Of a stretch of 64,000 nt of DNA, positions 9,484-17,511 are shown in pieces. Each line of letters begins with the position of its first letter. The first letter of the stretch is position 1. The DNA comes from Clostridium gelidum (GTDB lineage Bacteria; Bacillota; Clostridia; Clostridiales; Clostridiaceae), in contig NZ_AP024849.1 in the NCBI RefSeq assembly GCF_019977655.1, positions 3,567,001-3,631,000 on the forward strand. The letters run 5' to 3'. The notes under the pieces were generated by a model, which was not told the origin of the DNA, searched no databases, and saw only the letters and a list, made by a program, of their open reading frames with translations. Made by a program: the position numbers and the translations under genes.

Positions 9484-9499
9484 GTCTATAGTTATAGAC
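9484..9499. promoter_or_regulatory. Probable BlaI-type operator
   Basis: Perfect dyad GTCTATA-gt-TATAGAC immediately before the repressor gene. BlaI/MecI operators are TACA/TGTA-type dyads; this sequence is a variant, so assignment rests mainly on position. Confidence 0.5.
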
Positions 9500-9579
9500 T
9501 AGAATAAAATTAGTTTACCACCTTAATCCAAATTTATCAATATTTATTTGTATACATATAAAATTTCAATAAATAAAAA

Positions 9580-9609
9580 GGTAGATTAAACATTAACGTC
9601 TAACCTACC
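9580..9609 (-). terminator. Terminator (shared sequence, copy 1)
   Basis: Imperfect stem GGTAGATTA/TAACCTACC, followed on the minus strand by a T-rich tail. The 30-bp sequence from GATTAAACATT through CTACCTCTAAAAAT recurs at 14921-14959. Confidence 0.6.
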
Positions 9610-9620
9610 TCTAAAAATAA

Positions 9621-9791
9621 TTATTGAGCTTGCAAAAATCTTTCATAGTTCTCTATTTTATCCTCTCTGTTAGTCTTTTTTATCCAACTGTTGTATTCCC
9701 AAATGGCTTCTTCTACAGTTTCTAATTTTAATTTACTGTTATTTTTTCTTTTCATTTCTGCATACATATTAATTTTAATTATATTTCCCAT
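9621..9791 (-). CDS. Small hypothetical protein (56 aa)
   Basis: ATG behind GGTGAGGAA; 56 codons rich in Lys, Glu and Asn, beginning MGNIIKINMYAEMKRKN, predicted helical and soluble. A terminator starts 12 bp past the stop, which supports a real transcription unit. Not recognised. Confidence 0.5.
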   Translation of the reverse strand: MGNIIKINMYAEMKRKNNSKLKLETVEEAIWEYNSWIKKTNREDKIENYERFLQAQ

Positions 9792-9945
9792 TTCCTCACC
9801 TTCCCTTTATACTTATAATACAGTTAAATTGTTAAATTTAAGTACCTTAAAATCTTAAGAAAACCTTAAAATTTAAAAAGAACTCACAAAAAATGTGAGT
9901 CCTTAATAATTACTATTCAATTTAGTTAAACTCTTTATTCTCATT

Positions 9946-10106
9946 AGGCACATGAAAATAAATAACAAGTCCAAAGTTGCCATGAATATTTTTCATCAGG
10001 TAAGGAGACGAATTGTCCTCATAGCTGGCCTATTTGGTCAATTTGTCGACGCAGCATGATGGAAAATAGGCTGGCAAATGGACTTGTTATTTTTTTGATT
10101 GTGCCT
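9946..10106. mobile_element. MITE-like element or structured RNA with 27-bp terminal inverted repeats
   Basis: Ends AGGCACATGAAAATAAATAA and (reverse complement of the right end) AGGCACAATCAAAAAAATAA match over about 27 bp, both ending in AACAAGTCC. The 161 bp between hold a second inverted pair GCCTATTT/AAATAGGC and more GC than the surroundings. It has no coding capacity. The right end is followed by T-rich sequence, so transcription and termination on the plus strand is also possible. Confidence 0.5.
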
Positions 10107-10136
10107 TATATATAAAACAGCCAAATATTAAAATTT

Positions 10137-10523
10137 CTACACATTAGTAAATACTTTATTTACTAATTTAATCAACTCATCGATAATTAAATCCTTTTCT
10201 ATAAAATAAGTAGCCCCAAGCGCTTCACAAACACCTAATTCATTGGAAAAATTATTTTTACCACCATCAGAAATAACAATTACGTTTATATCTTTATATT
10301 CTTCTCTTAGTTCTACTACAAGTTCTAACCCACTTTTTTTTGGCATATATATATCCGTAATTATCAAATCAATATTACCTAATTTTTTATAAACCTCAAT
10401 TCCTTCTTCACCATTAGATGCTTCAAATACATTGTAATTTTCAGCTTCTAAAATAAGTCTTATAAAAGTTCTAATACTTGCAATATCGTCAACTACTAAT
10501 ACATTTTTTTGTTTCTCATTCAT
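10137..10523 (-). CDS. Single-domain response regulator (CheY-like)
   Basis: 128 residues, one receiver domain and no output domain. Acidic pair DD near residues 12-13, phospho-acceptor Asp in LIITDIYMPKKSG, conserved Ser in VIVIS and Lys in FIEKD. Probably acts by protein contact, in chemotaxis or a phosphorelay. No kinase gene adjacent. GGAGGG site 10 bp before the ATG. Confidence 0.9.
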   Translation of the reverse strand: MNEKQKNVLVVDDIASIRTFIRLILEAENYNVFEASNGEEGIEVYKKLGNIDLIITDIYMPKKSGLELVVELREEYKDINVIVISDGGKNNFSNELGVCEALGATYFIEKDLIIDELIKLVNKVFTNV

Positions 10524-10620
10524 TACTTTTCAGCCCTCCTTCTTTCAGTTTATTATACACTGATTATTAAATCTCATACCTTATTTCCCATCTTAATCTC
10601 ATTTAATATGTAAATAAAAA

Positions 10621-10668
10621 AGACCCATTGAAACTATTAATTAAAAAATTAATTAGTTTAAATTGGTC
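10621..10668 (-). terminator. Long AT-rich hairpin, probable terminator
   Basis: GACCCATTGAAACTATTAATT pairs with AATTAATTAGTTTAAATTGGTC; the minus-strand tail is TTTTTTATTT. It would end transcripts coming from 10891 onward. No gene is seen in 10540-10890. Confidence 0.55.
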
Positions 10669-10890
10669 GGTTGCACAACTAGCTCTAAATTCTCAAAGTG
10701 CCCACATAAAAAGAATTTTTCATAGCTTCCAATCGCAAAATTTTTAATGTATATTTAATATTATCATAGCAATGTAAGAAAATCAATAAACTTTTCAAAT
10801 GTAATATGATTTTCTTGTTTGATTTTAAGTTTTTTTAATTTATAATCACCTACTTTACTTAAGAACAAAAGTGGCTCTTTGTTGACTCTC

Positions 10891-11085
10891 TTATATTTTC
10901 ACTTGCATTTTTTTATTAATGAGTAAATCCGAATCGACTACCGTTGCAGTTTGGTAAAAACACACATAGTTCTCATGCTCCTCATATACTTTATATCCAG
11001 CACTTTCCAATAATTTAATTTCTTTTTTAAAATTTTTGATTGAAGTATCTTCCCTAAATATTTCTATGGATTCCCTAATTACCAC
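10891..11085 (-). CDS. Small hypothetical protein (64 aa)
   Basis: GTG start preceded by AAGGTGGGG. 64 residues, mixed alpha/beta, ending LLINKKMQVKI. It lies 24 bp after the Spo0E-like gene, so probably in the same transcript. No family recognised. Confidence 0.5.
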   Translation of the reverse strand: MVIRESIEIFREDTSIKNFKKEIKLLESAGYKVYEEHENYVCFYQTATVVDSDLLINKKMQVKI

Positions 11086-11109
11086 CCAAGCCCCACCTTT
11101 CTATATATA

Positions 11110-11289
11110 TTATTCATTGTTTGTATTGAGTTGTTCTTTGTATGCATTAACAATCAATTCATCTAACTTTTGACTGGAAATTACCACCTCATTAGAACCC
11201 CGCCCATATATTTCAATAACCTTGTATAGATCTGCCCTAGTTTTTTCCATAGCTTGATTAAGCTTAGAAATGGCTTCATTATTTTTCAA
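11110..11289 (-). CDS. Spo0E-like aspartyl-phosphate phosphatase
   Basis: Carries the Spo0E signature SSQKLDELI near the C-terminus after a predicted helical hairpin. Family members dephosphorylate Spo0A~P and so restrain sporulation. Start chosen at TTG (11289), which has GGAGG eight bases before it and gives 59 residues, a normal length. An in-frame upstream start at 11364 (84 aa) lacks a ribosome-binding site. Located beside a quorum-sensing pair, which fits control of cell fate. Confidence 0.7.
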   Translation of the reverse strand: MKNNEAISKLNQAMEKTRADLYKVIEIYGRGSNEVVISSQKLDELIVNAYKEQLNTNNE

Positions 11290-11498
11290 CTTTAATTCCT
11301 CCATTTCCATAATAGTAGTGTAAAATAGCTTTAAGTTACTATGGATTTCTTTTTCAACATACAAGCTGGTGTTCTTACAGAAACAACAACAAATTTCAAT
11401 TTTCTCTATTAATACTATCTTCTCATTTACTTATTTATTTTAAATGCTTCCTATGAACTCAATTATATATTTACTTCTTTTATTTTACAAATTTAAAA

Positions 11499-11534
11499 AA
11501 CTTTAACTAAATCTACTTAAATTTAGTTAAAGTT
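11499..11534 (-). terminator. Terminator of the pheromone-precursor gene
   Basis: 14-bp perfect stem AACTTTAACTAAAT (11499-11512) with 11521-11534; minus-strand tail TTTTTTAAAT. Confidence 0.8.
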
Positions 11535-11598
11535 CTTCCATACTTATTTCCATATTTTTCATTAAGTTTTATAGTGTTTTTTGTTACTTATCTTGTTA

Positions 11599-11760
11599 TT
11601 ACTGCGCATCGTATGTGTCTAAATGATATACATTGTTTTGTGTCACGCTAGATACTGTACTATCTTTAGCATTCTTAGTATGTATAGTTTTTGTTGAAGC
11701 AAACGCAACATTTGTTAATAACATTGACATTGCTATTACTGCTAGTACAATTTTTTTCAT
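11599..11760 (-). CDS. Small secreted peptide, probable RRNPP pheromone precursor
   Basis: 53 residues from the ATG at 11760, which follows GAAGGAGGTGAATTTT. Sec-type signal peptide (MKKIVLAVIAMSMLLTNVAFA), then about 32 polar residues ending NVYHLDTYDAQ. It lies 97 bp downstream of an XRE-TPR regulator on the same strand, the arrangement of receptor and signal genes in RRNPP systems described for solventogenic clostridia. The active peptide would be a C-terminal fragment, re-imported by an oligopeptide permease. That role is inference. It has its own promoter and terminator. Confidence 0.7.
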   Translation of the reverse strand: MKKIVLAVIAMSMLLTNVAFASTKTIHTKNAKDSTVSSVTQNNVYHLDTYDAQ

Positions 11761-11812
11761 AAAATTCACCTCCTTCAAAAGCTGAATCAAGTCGACAAAT
11801 ACTTGGTTTAAC

Positions 11813-11821
11813 ATTGTAGCA
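11813..11821 (-). promoter_or_regulatory. Extended -10 promoter of the peptide gene
   Basis: Minus-strand TGCTACAAT (TGn plus TACAAT), 50 bp before the ATG. A dyad CAAGT-N8-ACTTG lies just downstream and could be a receptor site. Confidence 0.45.
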
Positions 11822-11856
11822 TAATAATAGAATTTGCGATAAAAAAATTATTTTTT

Positions 11857-13158
11857 TTAAATTCCTTTAATCTGTTTTATTTTTTCTTTTGATTTCTTAT
11901 AGAAATACATACTTTTTTCTTCATTTCGACTTCTATAATACGCTCCAATTTCTAAATAAATTAAAGAATAATCTATATTTAATTCTTTTGCTCTATCCGC
12001 TATTAGCATTAAATTTTCCTTATCTTCTTTTTTTATATAAATAAGCACCAACTCATAGAGTATTTTTTCAATTAAATTTAATTTTTCTCTATCTCTTTGT
12101 TCGCATATCTCTAACGCCTCTAAAAGATACGTTTCAAACTCTTTATTTAAATTTTGAAGTATTTTGCTTGCAAAATATAGATACTCTCCACGGTCTTCAT
12201 TACAACAATTATATGACAAAGATTCTTTGATATACATTAAAGCTGACTTGTGATTTTTTTTATTAACGTATAATTCAGATAAATTTCTATAAATCATAGA
12301 TATAAAATCTTTATCATCACATTCCATAGCAATATCTAGAGTTTCCTTGTATTCTTTTTCTGCTTCGTCAAACTTATGATAATCATTCAAGCAATTCGCA
12401 TGATTCATTTTCACTCTTAATAACATATTACAATCATTAATTTTAAATTGCTTTAGTATTTTAAAATATTCTAAAGCGGTATCATACTCACCTAGCTTTT
12501 TATATGTCGTTGCCTTGTAAAACTGTATCATTATAGAAAGTTCACAATTGCCTATATCACGATTTAGCTTTTCTGCGTAATCTAATTGTTGTAATGCTTT
12601 AACGTAATTATCGGTAAATATATTATTTCTGGATTTATATATATAAAAAGTTACTTCCTCGAAACTATTTTGGCAATTAATACTTATCTTTAATCCAATA
12701 TCACACATATAATCACTTTTAGTATAACTATGTTTATAATAGTAATAATCCGCAGACGATTTATACAACTCCATTTTATTATTATCTGTAATTTTATACT
12801 TTTCAATTAGTTCTTCAGCTTTCAATAACTTTTCATCAAATGCCTTAATTTCTTTAATTTCTTTTAATTCCTTCATAATATTAATGAAAATATGATTTGC
12901 TTGTTCATCTTCATCTTTCATAAGTTCATCTGGCGTAATTAATGATAGATTTATTCCTTTCTTTTTCACAATTTTATTAAAATTTTCAGCAATCCCTATA
13001 GCTAAGCTTTCCGTTGGATTCCGTTTATTATTTTCAATTTTGCTTAGCCACGTCGTTGTACATACTCCTTGAGCAATTTCATCTTGAGTTGCCCCAAGTA
13101 TATTCATTCTGTATTTCCTTATTTTTTCTCCTTGTGTCATGATTTCATTATCAAACAT
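11857..13158 (-). CDS. RRNPP-type quorum-sensing regulator (XRE HTH plus TPR repeats)
   Basis: About 433 residues. HTH_XRE domain in the first 60 residues (GEKIRKYRMNILGATQDEIA, then WLSKIENNKRNP), followed by a long array of TPR-like helices to the C-terminus (for example YDTALEYFKILKQF, FDEAEKEYKETL). This is the Rgg/PlcR/Rap-like layout, which binds a re-imported peptide. Start placed at ATG 13158 behind GGAGGGGCGGGGC; an upstream in-frame extension to 13248 lacks a site and precedes the HTH. The peptide gene follows it. Direct repeats upstream suggest autoregulation. Confidence 0.8.
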   Translation of the reverse strand: MFDNEIMTQGEKIRKYRMNILGATQDEIAQGVCTTTWLSKIENNKRNPTESLAIGIAENFNKIVKKKGINLSLITPDELMKDEDEQANHIFINIMKELKEIKEIKAFDEKLLKAEELIEKYKITDNNKMELYKSSADYYYYKHSYTKSDYMCDIGLKISINCQNSFEEVTFYIYKSRNNIFTDNYVKALQQLDYAEKLNRDIGNCELSIMIQFYKATTYKKLGEYDTALEYFKILKQFKINDCNMLLRVKMNHANCLNDYHKFDEAEKEYKETLDIAMECDDKDFISMIYRNLSELYVNKKNHKSALMYIKESLSYNCCNEDRGEYLYFASKILQNLNKEFETYLLEALEICEQRDREKLNLIEKILYELVLIYIKKEDKENLMLIADRAKELNIDYSLIYLEIGAYYRSRNEEKSMYFYKKSKEKIKQIKGI

Positions 13159-13289
13159 TGTTATAGCCCCGCCCCTCCATTTTGAATCTGCAATTTTGGA
13201 ACCCCAATCAACCATTGCAGAGTTTATTTTTATCATAAAAATAAACATTCTGATTCTATATTACTAAACATGGACTAAAACAAAATACA

Positions 13290-13320
13290 CTTTCACGCTC
13301 TTTTTTAGACCTTTTACGCT
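13290..13320. promoter_or_regulatory. Direct repeats upstream of the RRNPP regulator (possible operator)
   Basis: CTTTCACGCT (13290-13299) and CTTTTACGCT (13311-13320), exactly 21 bp apart, two helical turns. A second pair of GACTAAAAC repeats flanks them. They lie about 135 bp before the regulator start. Confidence 0.4.
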
Positions 13321-13508
13321 ATTATTTATAATAAAAATAATAGACTAAAACCTATTTATTGTAAAAATAAATTCCATCTTAACAGTTAAATTATGATGGG
13401 GTTTACTTACACAATATGTTTTAATTAACAATTTTATTATATACTATATTTGGGAAATGTACATAGGTTATAATAAAATTATAGATTAAAAAAGTAAAAA
13501 ACGGCAAT

Positions 13509-13814
13509 TTATGACTGTCCTTTCTTTACTTTAATTAACTCAAAAAAATTTATAACTAGGTCTGTATCAACTTTCATTGTAGATTTAGTCAAGTATTCTT
13601 CTAATTTTGGTATATCCATATTACAGTATCCTATAAATGCTGAATTTAGTTTATTCCAAAAGTCCTTATCATCTATGAGTGGAAATAAAGGACTTATTTC
13701 CTGTATTTTGATATATCCAAACGGCACACATTCTGGTAAATTGAACATGGCTACATATGAATATAATATTGTTACTAATTTATCTCTTTTTTCATAATTA
13801 ATATCCTTTTCCAT
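13509..13814 (-). CDS. Hypothetical protein (101 aa)
   Basis: Soluble, helical, no signal peptide; FNLPECVPFGYIKIQEISPLF is its most distinctive stretch. Not recognised. Its start overlaps the end of a 26-codon frame just upstream, so the two may be translated together. ATG preceded by AAATGGAAAAGG-type sequence without a strong site, consistent with coupling. Confidence 0.55.
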   Translation of the reverse strand: MEKDINYEKRDKLVTILYSYVAMFNLPECVPFGYIKIQEISPLFPLIDDKDFWNKLNSAFIGYCNMDIPKLEEYLTKSTMKVDTDLVINFFELIKVKKGQS

Positions 13815-13878
13815 TTATTGCACAAGCTATCAATGACAATATAGCAATAAATATTTCATAGTATAATTTCTTTCTCAT
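13798..13878 (-). CDS. Short hydrophobic peptide (26 aa)
   Basis: ATG behind GGAGTAATTTAAA; sequence MRKKLYYEIFIAILSLIACA then INGKGY: positive start, one hydrophobic stretch. Overlaps the next gene by 17 bp. It could be a leader peptide, a membrane peptide or a signal precursor. Confidence 0.4.
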   Translation of the reverse strand: MRKKLYYEIFIAILSLIACAINGKGY

Positions 13879-13987
13879 TTTAAATTACTCCTTAGTTCTT
13901 TATAACATAATTGTATATTAATAGAAAGTTTTGTCAAATATACTAAATGCATATTTTTCATATGTCTCCTAATAAAATATTTTCAAA

Positions 13988-14019
13988 AAAGATGCAGCCA
14001 AATTAATGACTGCATCTTT
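13988..14019 (-). terminator. Terminator of the 48-aa gene
   Basis: Stem GATGCAG/CTGCATC extended by A/T pairs, minus-strand tail TTTTTTGAAA, directly after the stop codon. Confidence 0.7.
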
Positions 14020-14166
14020 TTATCTATTTAATTCATTTTTAACATAATTAGTAATAGTATCTTCTTCGTCTGGGAATATTTCTGCCAAATATAATATTGT
14101 TTCTTGCTTCTCTTCAGGAAGGTCTTTTATTGTTTCTATTAATGCTTTTATATTTATATCACTCAT
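14020..14166 (-). CDS. Small acidic protein (48 aa)
   Basis: ATG behind GGCGGTGATTTT. MSDINIKALIETIKDLPEEK with a run of Asp/Glu (FPDEEDT) and a basic end. The pattern KDLPEEKQETILYLAE resembles short antitoxin or bacteriocin-immunity-like helical proteins, but this is not strong enough to name. Tight terminator follows. Confidence 0.55.
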   Translation of the reverse strand: MSDINIKALIETIKDLPEEKQETILYLAEIFPDEEDTITNYVKNELNR

Positions 14167-14339
14167 AAAATCACCGCCTTAATATTATATTATAGTTATA
14201 ATTATTAGAATTAAAAGCATTATTATTTTACAGCTCTTATATATTTTTCTAATATATTTGAAGTCAGTATCAACCTTCATATCCACCTGAAAAATTACTA
14301 TTATTTAAATGTATTTTTCATGTTCTTTTTGAATAAACT

Positions 14340-14466
14340 ATAACTGCGCTAATCTCTATTTAAAGTTAATTATGACAATAAAAGCAGTAGTTGCTCCTGG
14401 CTACTGCTTTTCTAAATTTTCATAGAGATAGTATTTTTTAAAGCACAAATACTATCTCTTTTTTTA
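14340..14466 (+). ncRNA. Candidate plus-strand RNA with two hairpins and a terminator
   Basis: Hairpin AAAAGCAGTAG/CTACTGCTTTT (14380-14411) followed by a 13-bp stem AGAGATAGTATTT/AAATACTATCTCT (14424-14459) with a TTTTTTTATTT tail. The U-tail is on the plus strand, yet no plus-strand gene precedes it. The start point is not determined. Confidence 0.35.
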
Positions 14467-14467
14467 T

Positions 14468-14647
14468 TTAGGCTTTAGCTTCAAAATGATGATCTCCACC
14501 GTTTGTTATAGTAGCACTTGACATAGCATCTGGTTTTTGTATGTTTTGAGTTTTAGTGGTATTGGATACTTTATCAACGTCTTGTAATTGTTTAGTACTA
14601 GTAACATTATTGGAATATGTTGAATTAAAAATTCCTGATATATTCAT
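14468..14647 (-). CDS. Small hypothetical protein (59 aa)
   Basis: ATG preceded by AAGGTG eight bases away. Polar, Ser/Thr/Asn-rich, low complexity: MNISGIFNSTYSNNVTST, ending GGDHHFEAKA. Probably unstructured. Function unknown. Confidence 0.5.
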   Translation of the reverse strand: MNISGIFNSTYSNNVTSTKQLQDVDKVSNTTKTQNIQKPDAMSSATITNGGDHHFEAKA

Positions 14648-14920
14648 TTATAAGCACCTTCTTTCTTAATTTAGAGTTCAAACTAGTTAAAACCAATATA
14701 AAAACTCTATCTTTAAAGATTGTACAACTTAAACCTTAAAATTAACTGAGAAAAAAGGTGAATATTAAAATTTAAACATAAAAACCAGTAGTTGGAGCAA
14801 ACCATCTATTAATTTAGGTATATTCAGAAGAGACGACAACTATATGTATCAAAATGAATTTGCGATATTTTTTATGTGCAACACTTTGATTTAGACAAGT
14901 TTTTCACAAAATAAAAAATT

Positions 14921-14959
14921 AGGCAGATTAAACATTAACGTCTAACCTACCTCTAAAAA
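14921..14959 (-). terminator. Terminator (shared sequence, copy 2)
   Basis: Near-identical to the terminator at 9580-9609, seven bases after the stop of the 90-aa gene. The two genes they follow are unrelated. Confidence 0.55.
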
Positions 14960-14965
14960 TTTTTA

Positions 14966-15238
14966 TTATGCTATCTCTTCTATACTTAACAATCTCGGTT
15001 TATTACCTTCTTGAATTTTAATATATATTCGCGCCATTTTCATTTGCAAGTTATCTATTATTGTTTTTACCTTACAAATAAAATAGTAACCTTCTATGCC
15101 ATTAGTAACTACTGCTATAGGGTTAAAGTTCCATCCCTTTATTTCATCTAATGCTCTTTTAAATATTTTTTTCTCTTTTGATGTGACTTTATGCATAATT
15201 TCTAATTCCTCATTTTCTTTTACCATAATATCAAACAT
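14966..15238 (-). CDS. Hypothetical protein (90 aa)
   Basis: Small soluble alpha/beta protein: charged helix KEKKIFKRALDEIKGW, then strands around GYYFICKVKTIID and ARIYIKIQEG. No family recognised. Start at ATG 15238 with AAAGG directly before it; ATG 15226 is an alternative. Confidence 0.55.
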   Translation of the reverse strand: MFDIMVKENEELEIMHKVTSKEKKIFKRALDEIKGWNFNPIAVVTNGIEGYYFICKVKTIIDNLQMKMARIYIKIQEGNKPRLLSIEEIA

Positions 15239-15328
15239 CCTTTCAATATACTTATATTATCATTAGTTTTTGTCAGTTGCTTGTCAATCGTGTAAATGTT
15301 TAATTAATATATTGTTACAAAAAAATAA

Positions 15329-15442
15329 AGGGTACAAGATTAACTCCCATACCCTAAAAATTAAATAAGTTATTCATTAATTAATTTATTAAAACAAAAA
15401 AATAAGGGTAGCATAGAAAACTTAATCTCCACACTACCCTTA
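15329..15442 (-). terminator. Two related hairpins, probable terminators
   Basis: AGGGTA/TACCCT (15329-15355) and TAAGGGTAG/CTACCCTTA (15403-15442). Both have A-runs on their left side, so they end minus-strand transcripts. They follow the decayed gene at 15540. Otherwise nothing is seen in 15239-15539. Confidence 0.55.
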
Positions 15443-15539
15443 ATTTTGTTTATATTACCCTTTAAACAATATCAAAACCCTCTCACAAATATTATTATAA
15501 ATGCCTTTCCTTAACATTAGCTGAACGAATTGGAAAAAT

Positions 15540-15830
15540 TTATATTTTACTTGCAACTCCATTACTATCAAATCTATATCCATACATATCAACATTATTT
15601 ATCATAGCTCCTGAAGAATATAAACAATAATCTTTGCCATTGTCTTTAATCCAACCAATTTGCATTTACCCATTAGAATTAAAGTAATGCCAACTTCCAT
15701 CTACCTTTTTCCATCCAATAGCTAATTGGCATGAAGTCTTATCTAAGTAATACCAAATATCTTTCTTATCTTTTTGAGTTGTATAATTAACCCATCCAGT
15801 ATGGCAGAATCCATATTTATCTCAATTATT
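15540..15830 (-). pseudogene. Decayed cell-wall-binding-repeat protein
   Basis: Translation gives aromatic repeats of the CW_binding_1 type (GWKKVDGSWHYFNSNG, then MQIGWIKDNGKDY, MYGYRFDSNGVASKI) interrupted in frame by TAA between the second and third repeat and by TGA at the 5' side. No signal peptide or start remains. It is a remnant of a surface protein like those at 5343 and 52563. Confidence 0.7.
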
Positions 15831-15941
15831 TGTTTTGGCGGAATGTTTATTATGTTTAAAGTATAGTCTTTGAAGTTATATCACTAAATAACTTTAATAA
15901 ATACAAAAAGTCAGCAATCAATACTAGCTTTTTCTTTTCCA

Positions 15942-16280
15942 CTATTTAACTTGTCTTGGATTTATATATATTTCTGTTTTACCAAGTACTACAAGTTTAT
16001 ATTTGGGATTCAAAGGTATTAAATTAAAACTTTTTATACTTGGTGATAATCTTAGAGATTGCATTATAACATAATTTTCATCAAAAATAAGTACATAAGC
16101 ATCTTCATTTGACGAAACATTTGTAATATCGTAAAAATTATCGAGTGATATATTCAAATCAGATAATGTATAAACACCTTCTTTCAAAACATTGGTAGGA
16201 GTTACAGCAAAAGTTGTAACTTCAAAAAAATTAAAGGATAAACATAAAAAAATTAAGAATAAAATAGTAAATTTCTTCAT
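15942..16280 (-). CDS. Small secreted protein of unknown function
   Basis: 112 residues with a clear signal peptide (MKKFTILFLIFLCLSFNFF, cleavage near TFA). The mature part is beta-rich: LKEGVYTLSDLNI, NVSSNEDAYVLIFDENY, YKLVVLGKTEIYINP. Similar small secreted proteins are common in clostridia but have no assigned role. Good AGAGGTAGGTG site. Confidence 0.65.
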   Translation of the reverse strand: MKKFTILFLIFLCLSFNFFEVTTFAVTPTNVLKEGVYTLSDLNISLDNFYDITNVSSNEDAYVLIFDENYVIMQSLRLSPSIKSFNLIPLNPKYKLVVLGKTEIYINPRQVK

Positions 16281-16387
16281 TACACACCTACCTCTCAGAT
16301 ATATTTTGTGTAATAAATATTATAATATTCAAGTATATTTTTAATTTAGAAATAAGAAATTAGACTTATAATTATTTATTCGCATTT

Positions 16388-16452
16388 CCTATGACATAGC
16401 AAAATACCGCAAATTCATTTTATTGAATAATACGGCATTATAATTTGTTATT
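16388..16452. repeat. Dispersed hairpin repeat, diverged copy (3' of aldolase)
   Basis: Contains the family pattern TAGCAAAATACCGCAAATTCA then TTGAATAATACGGCATTA. The stem is AATACCG/CGGCATT, where the array copies have AATATCG/CGATATT, so both arms changed together. It follows the stop of the aldolase gene. Confidence 0.55.
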
Positions 16453-16575
16453 TATTTTTACTAAATGCGAATTAATAGACTGAAGATAATGTTCATATAA
16501 AAAAACATTATTTTCTTGCCAAATATAAATCTATAGTGTCATAGATAGTAGTAATTTTCAGAATAAATATCTACA

Positions 16576-17463
16576 TTATTTGATGGATGCTTCATAAATT
16601 GTCCGAATCGAATCGGATAGCATTAGATTGAATTCTTTGTCTGTTTGTTGGGCAGTCAATCCTTGTGATAAGGCGCGAGAGAAACTAGCAATCAGTCCGT
16701 TATTGTGCGCAAGTTTTTCATTTGCTTCACTTTGAGTGTACCCTCCTGATAAAGCCACAACCCGTACAACATGCGGATTATCCATTAAATCGTGATAGAA
16801 GTTATCTTCTGTAGGTATTGAAAGTTTAAGCATGACTTTGACGTCTTTGTCAAGGGCAGCTAATTGATTAAAAATTTCAGATTTTAATAGTTTTTCTGAT
16901 TTTTCCTTATCCGCGCTGTGGATATCAATCTCCGGTTCTATAATTGGAACCAACCCAGCTTCAGATATTTTCTTGCCAATATCAAACTGTTGCTCAACTA
17001 TTTTTCGAATTCCTTCTGAATTAGCTTCTTTAATTACTGAACGCATTTTTGTCCCAAAAATGTTTTTTTCAATCGCCCGTTTTAAGAGTTCTTTCAAATT
17101 TGGAATCAGTTTCATGAGTTGAACACCGTTTTCAAGTTCAGCGAGTCCTTTATCGATCTTTAAAAAAGGCACAACGCTCTTGTTCTCCCAAAGAAAATCC
17201 GCGGTAAATTGATCACCAACCTTACGATCCATAGTGTTTTCAAATAAAATAGCACCTAAAATGTGCTTAGAATTGAATGCAGGATCCGTGATAATACGAG
17301 TTCTCATTTCGTGTACTAAATTGAGCATTTCTTCGTCATTTGAATAGCAGTCTTTCGAAATTCCATACTGCAGAAGTGCAGTGGGAGTACTACCTCCACT
17401 CTGGTCCAACGCAGCGATAAACCCTTTTCCAGCATGGATTCGATCCATTTGTTCCTGATTCAT
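16576..17463 (-). CDS. fda: Fructose-bisphosphate aldolase class I
   Basis: 295 residues, the usual length for the Schiff-base class I aldolases of Gram-positive bacteria (Staphylococcus type). Conserved GKGFIAALDQSGGSTP at the N-terminus, ILGAILFE, PFLKIDKG, PIIEPEI, the catalytic lysine in VMLKLSIPTE and RVVALSGGY. Cleaves fructose-1,6-bisphosphate to the triose phosphates in glycolysis and gluconeogenesis. Start at ATG 17463 (GGGG eight bases before); an in-frame ATG at 17481 is less likely. Single gene with a TGCTATAAT promoter upstream and a hairpin repeat downstream. Base composition is somewhat less AT-rich than its neighbours, hinting at acquisition. Confidence 0.93.
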   Translation of the reverse strand: MNQEQMDRIHAGKGFIAALDQSGGSTPTALLQYGISKDCYSNDEEMLNLVHEMRTRIITDPAFNSKHILGAILFENTMDRKVGDQFTADFLWENKSVVPFLKIDKGLAELENGVQLMKLIPNLKELLKRAIEKNIFGTKMRSVIKEANSEGIRKIVEQQFDIGKKISEAGLVPIIEPEIDIHSADKEKSEKLLKSEIFNQLAALDKDVKVMLKLSIPTEDNFYHDLMDNPHVVRVVALSGGYTQSEANEKLAHNNGLIASFSRALSQGLTAQQTDKEFNLMLSDSIRTIYEASIK

Positions 17464-17511
17464 ATGAATTTCCCCTTTCATTTTTATTAACTGAATAATA
17501 TGTTTAATTTT

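Noticed and set aside
9946..10106. Cyclic-di-GMP or other named riboswitch
   Set aside because: No match to the motifs I know, and no gene downstream on the T-tract strand.
15268..15290. TTGTCA direct repeats as another PhoB box
   Set aside because: 11-bp period is present but no -10 box at the required distance.
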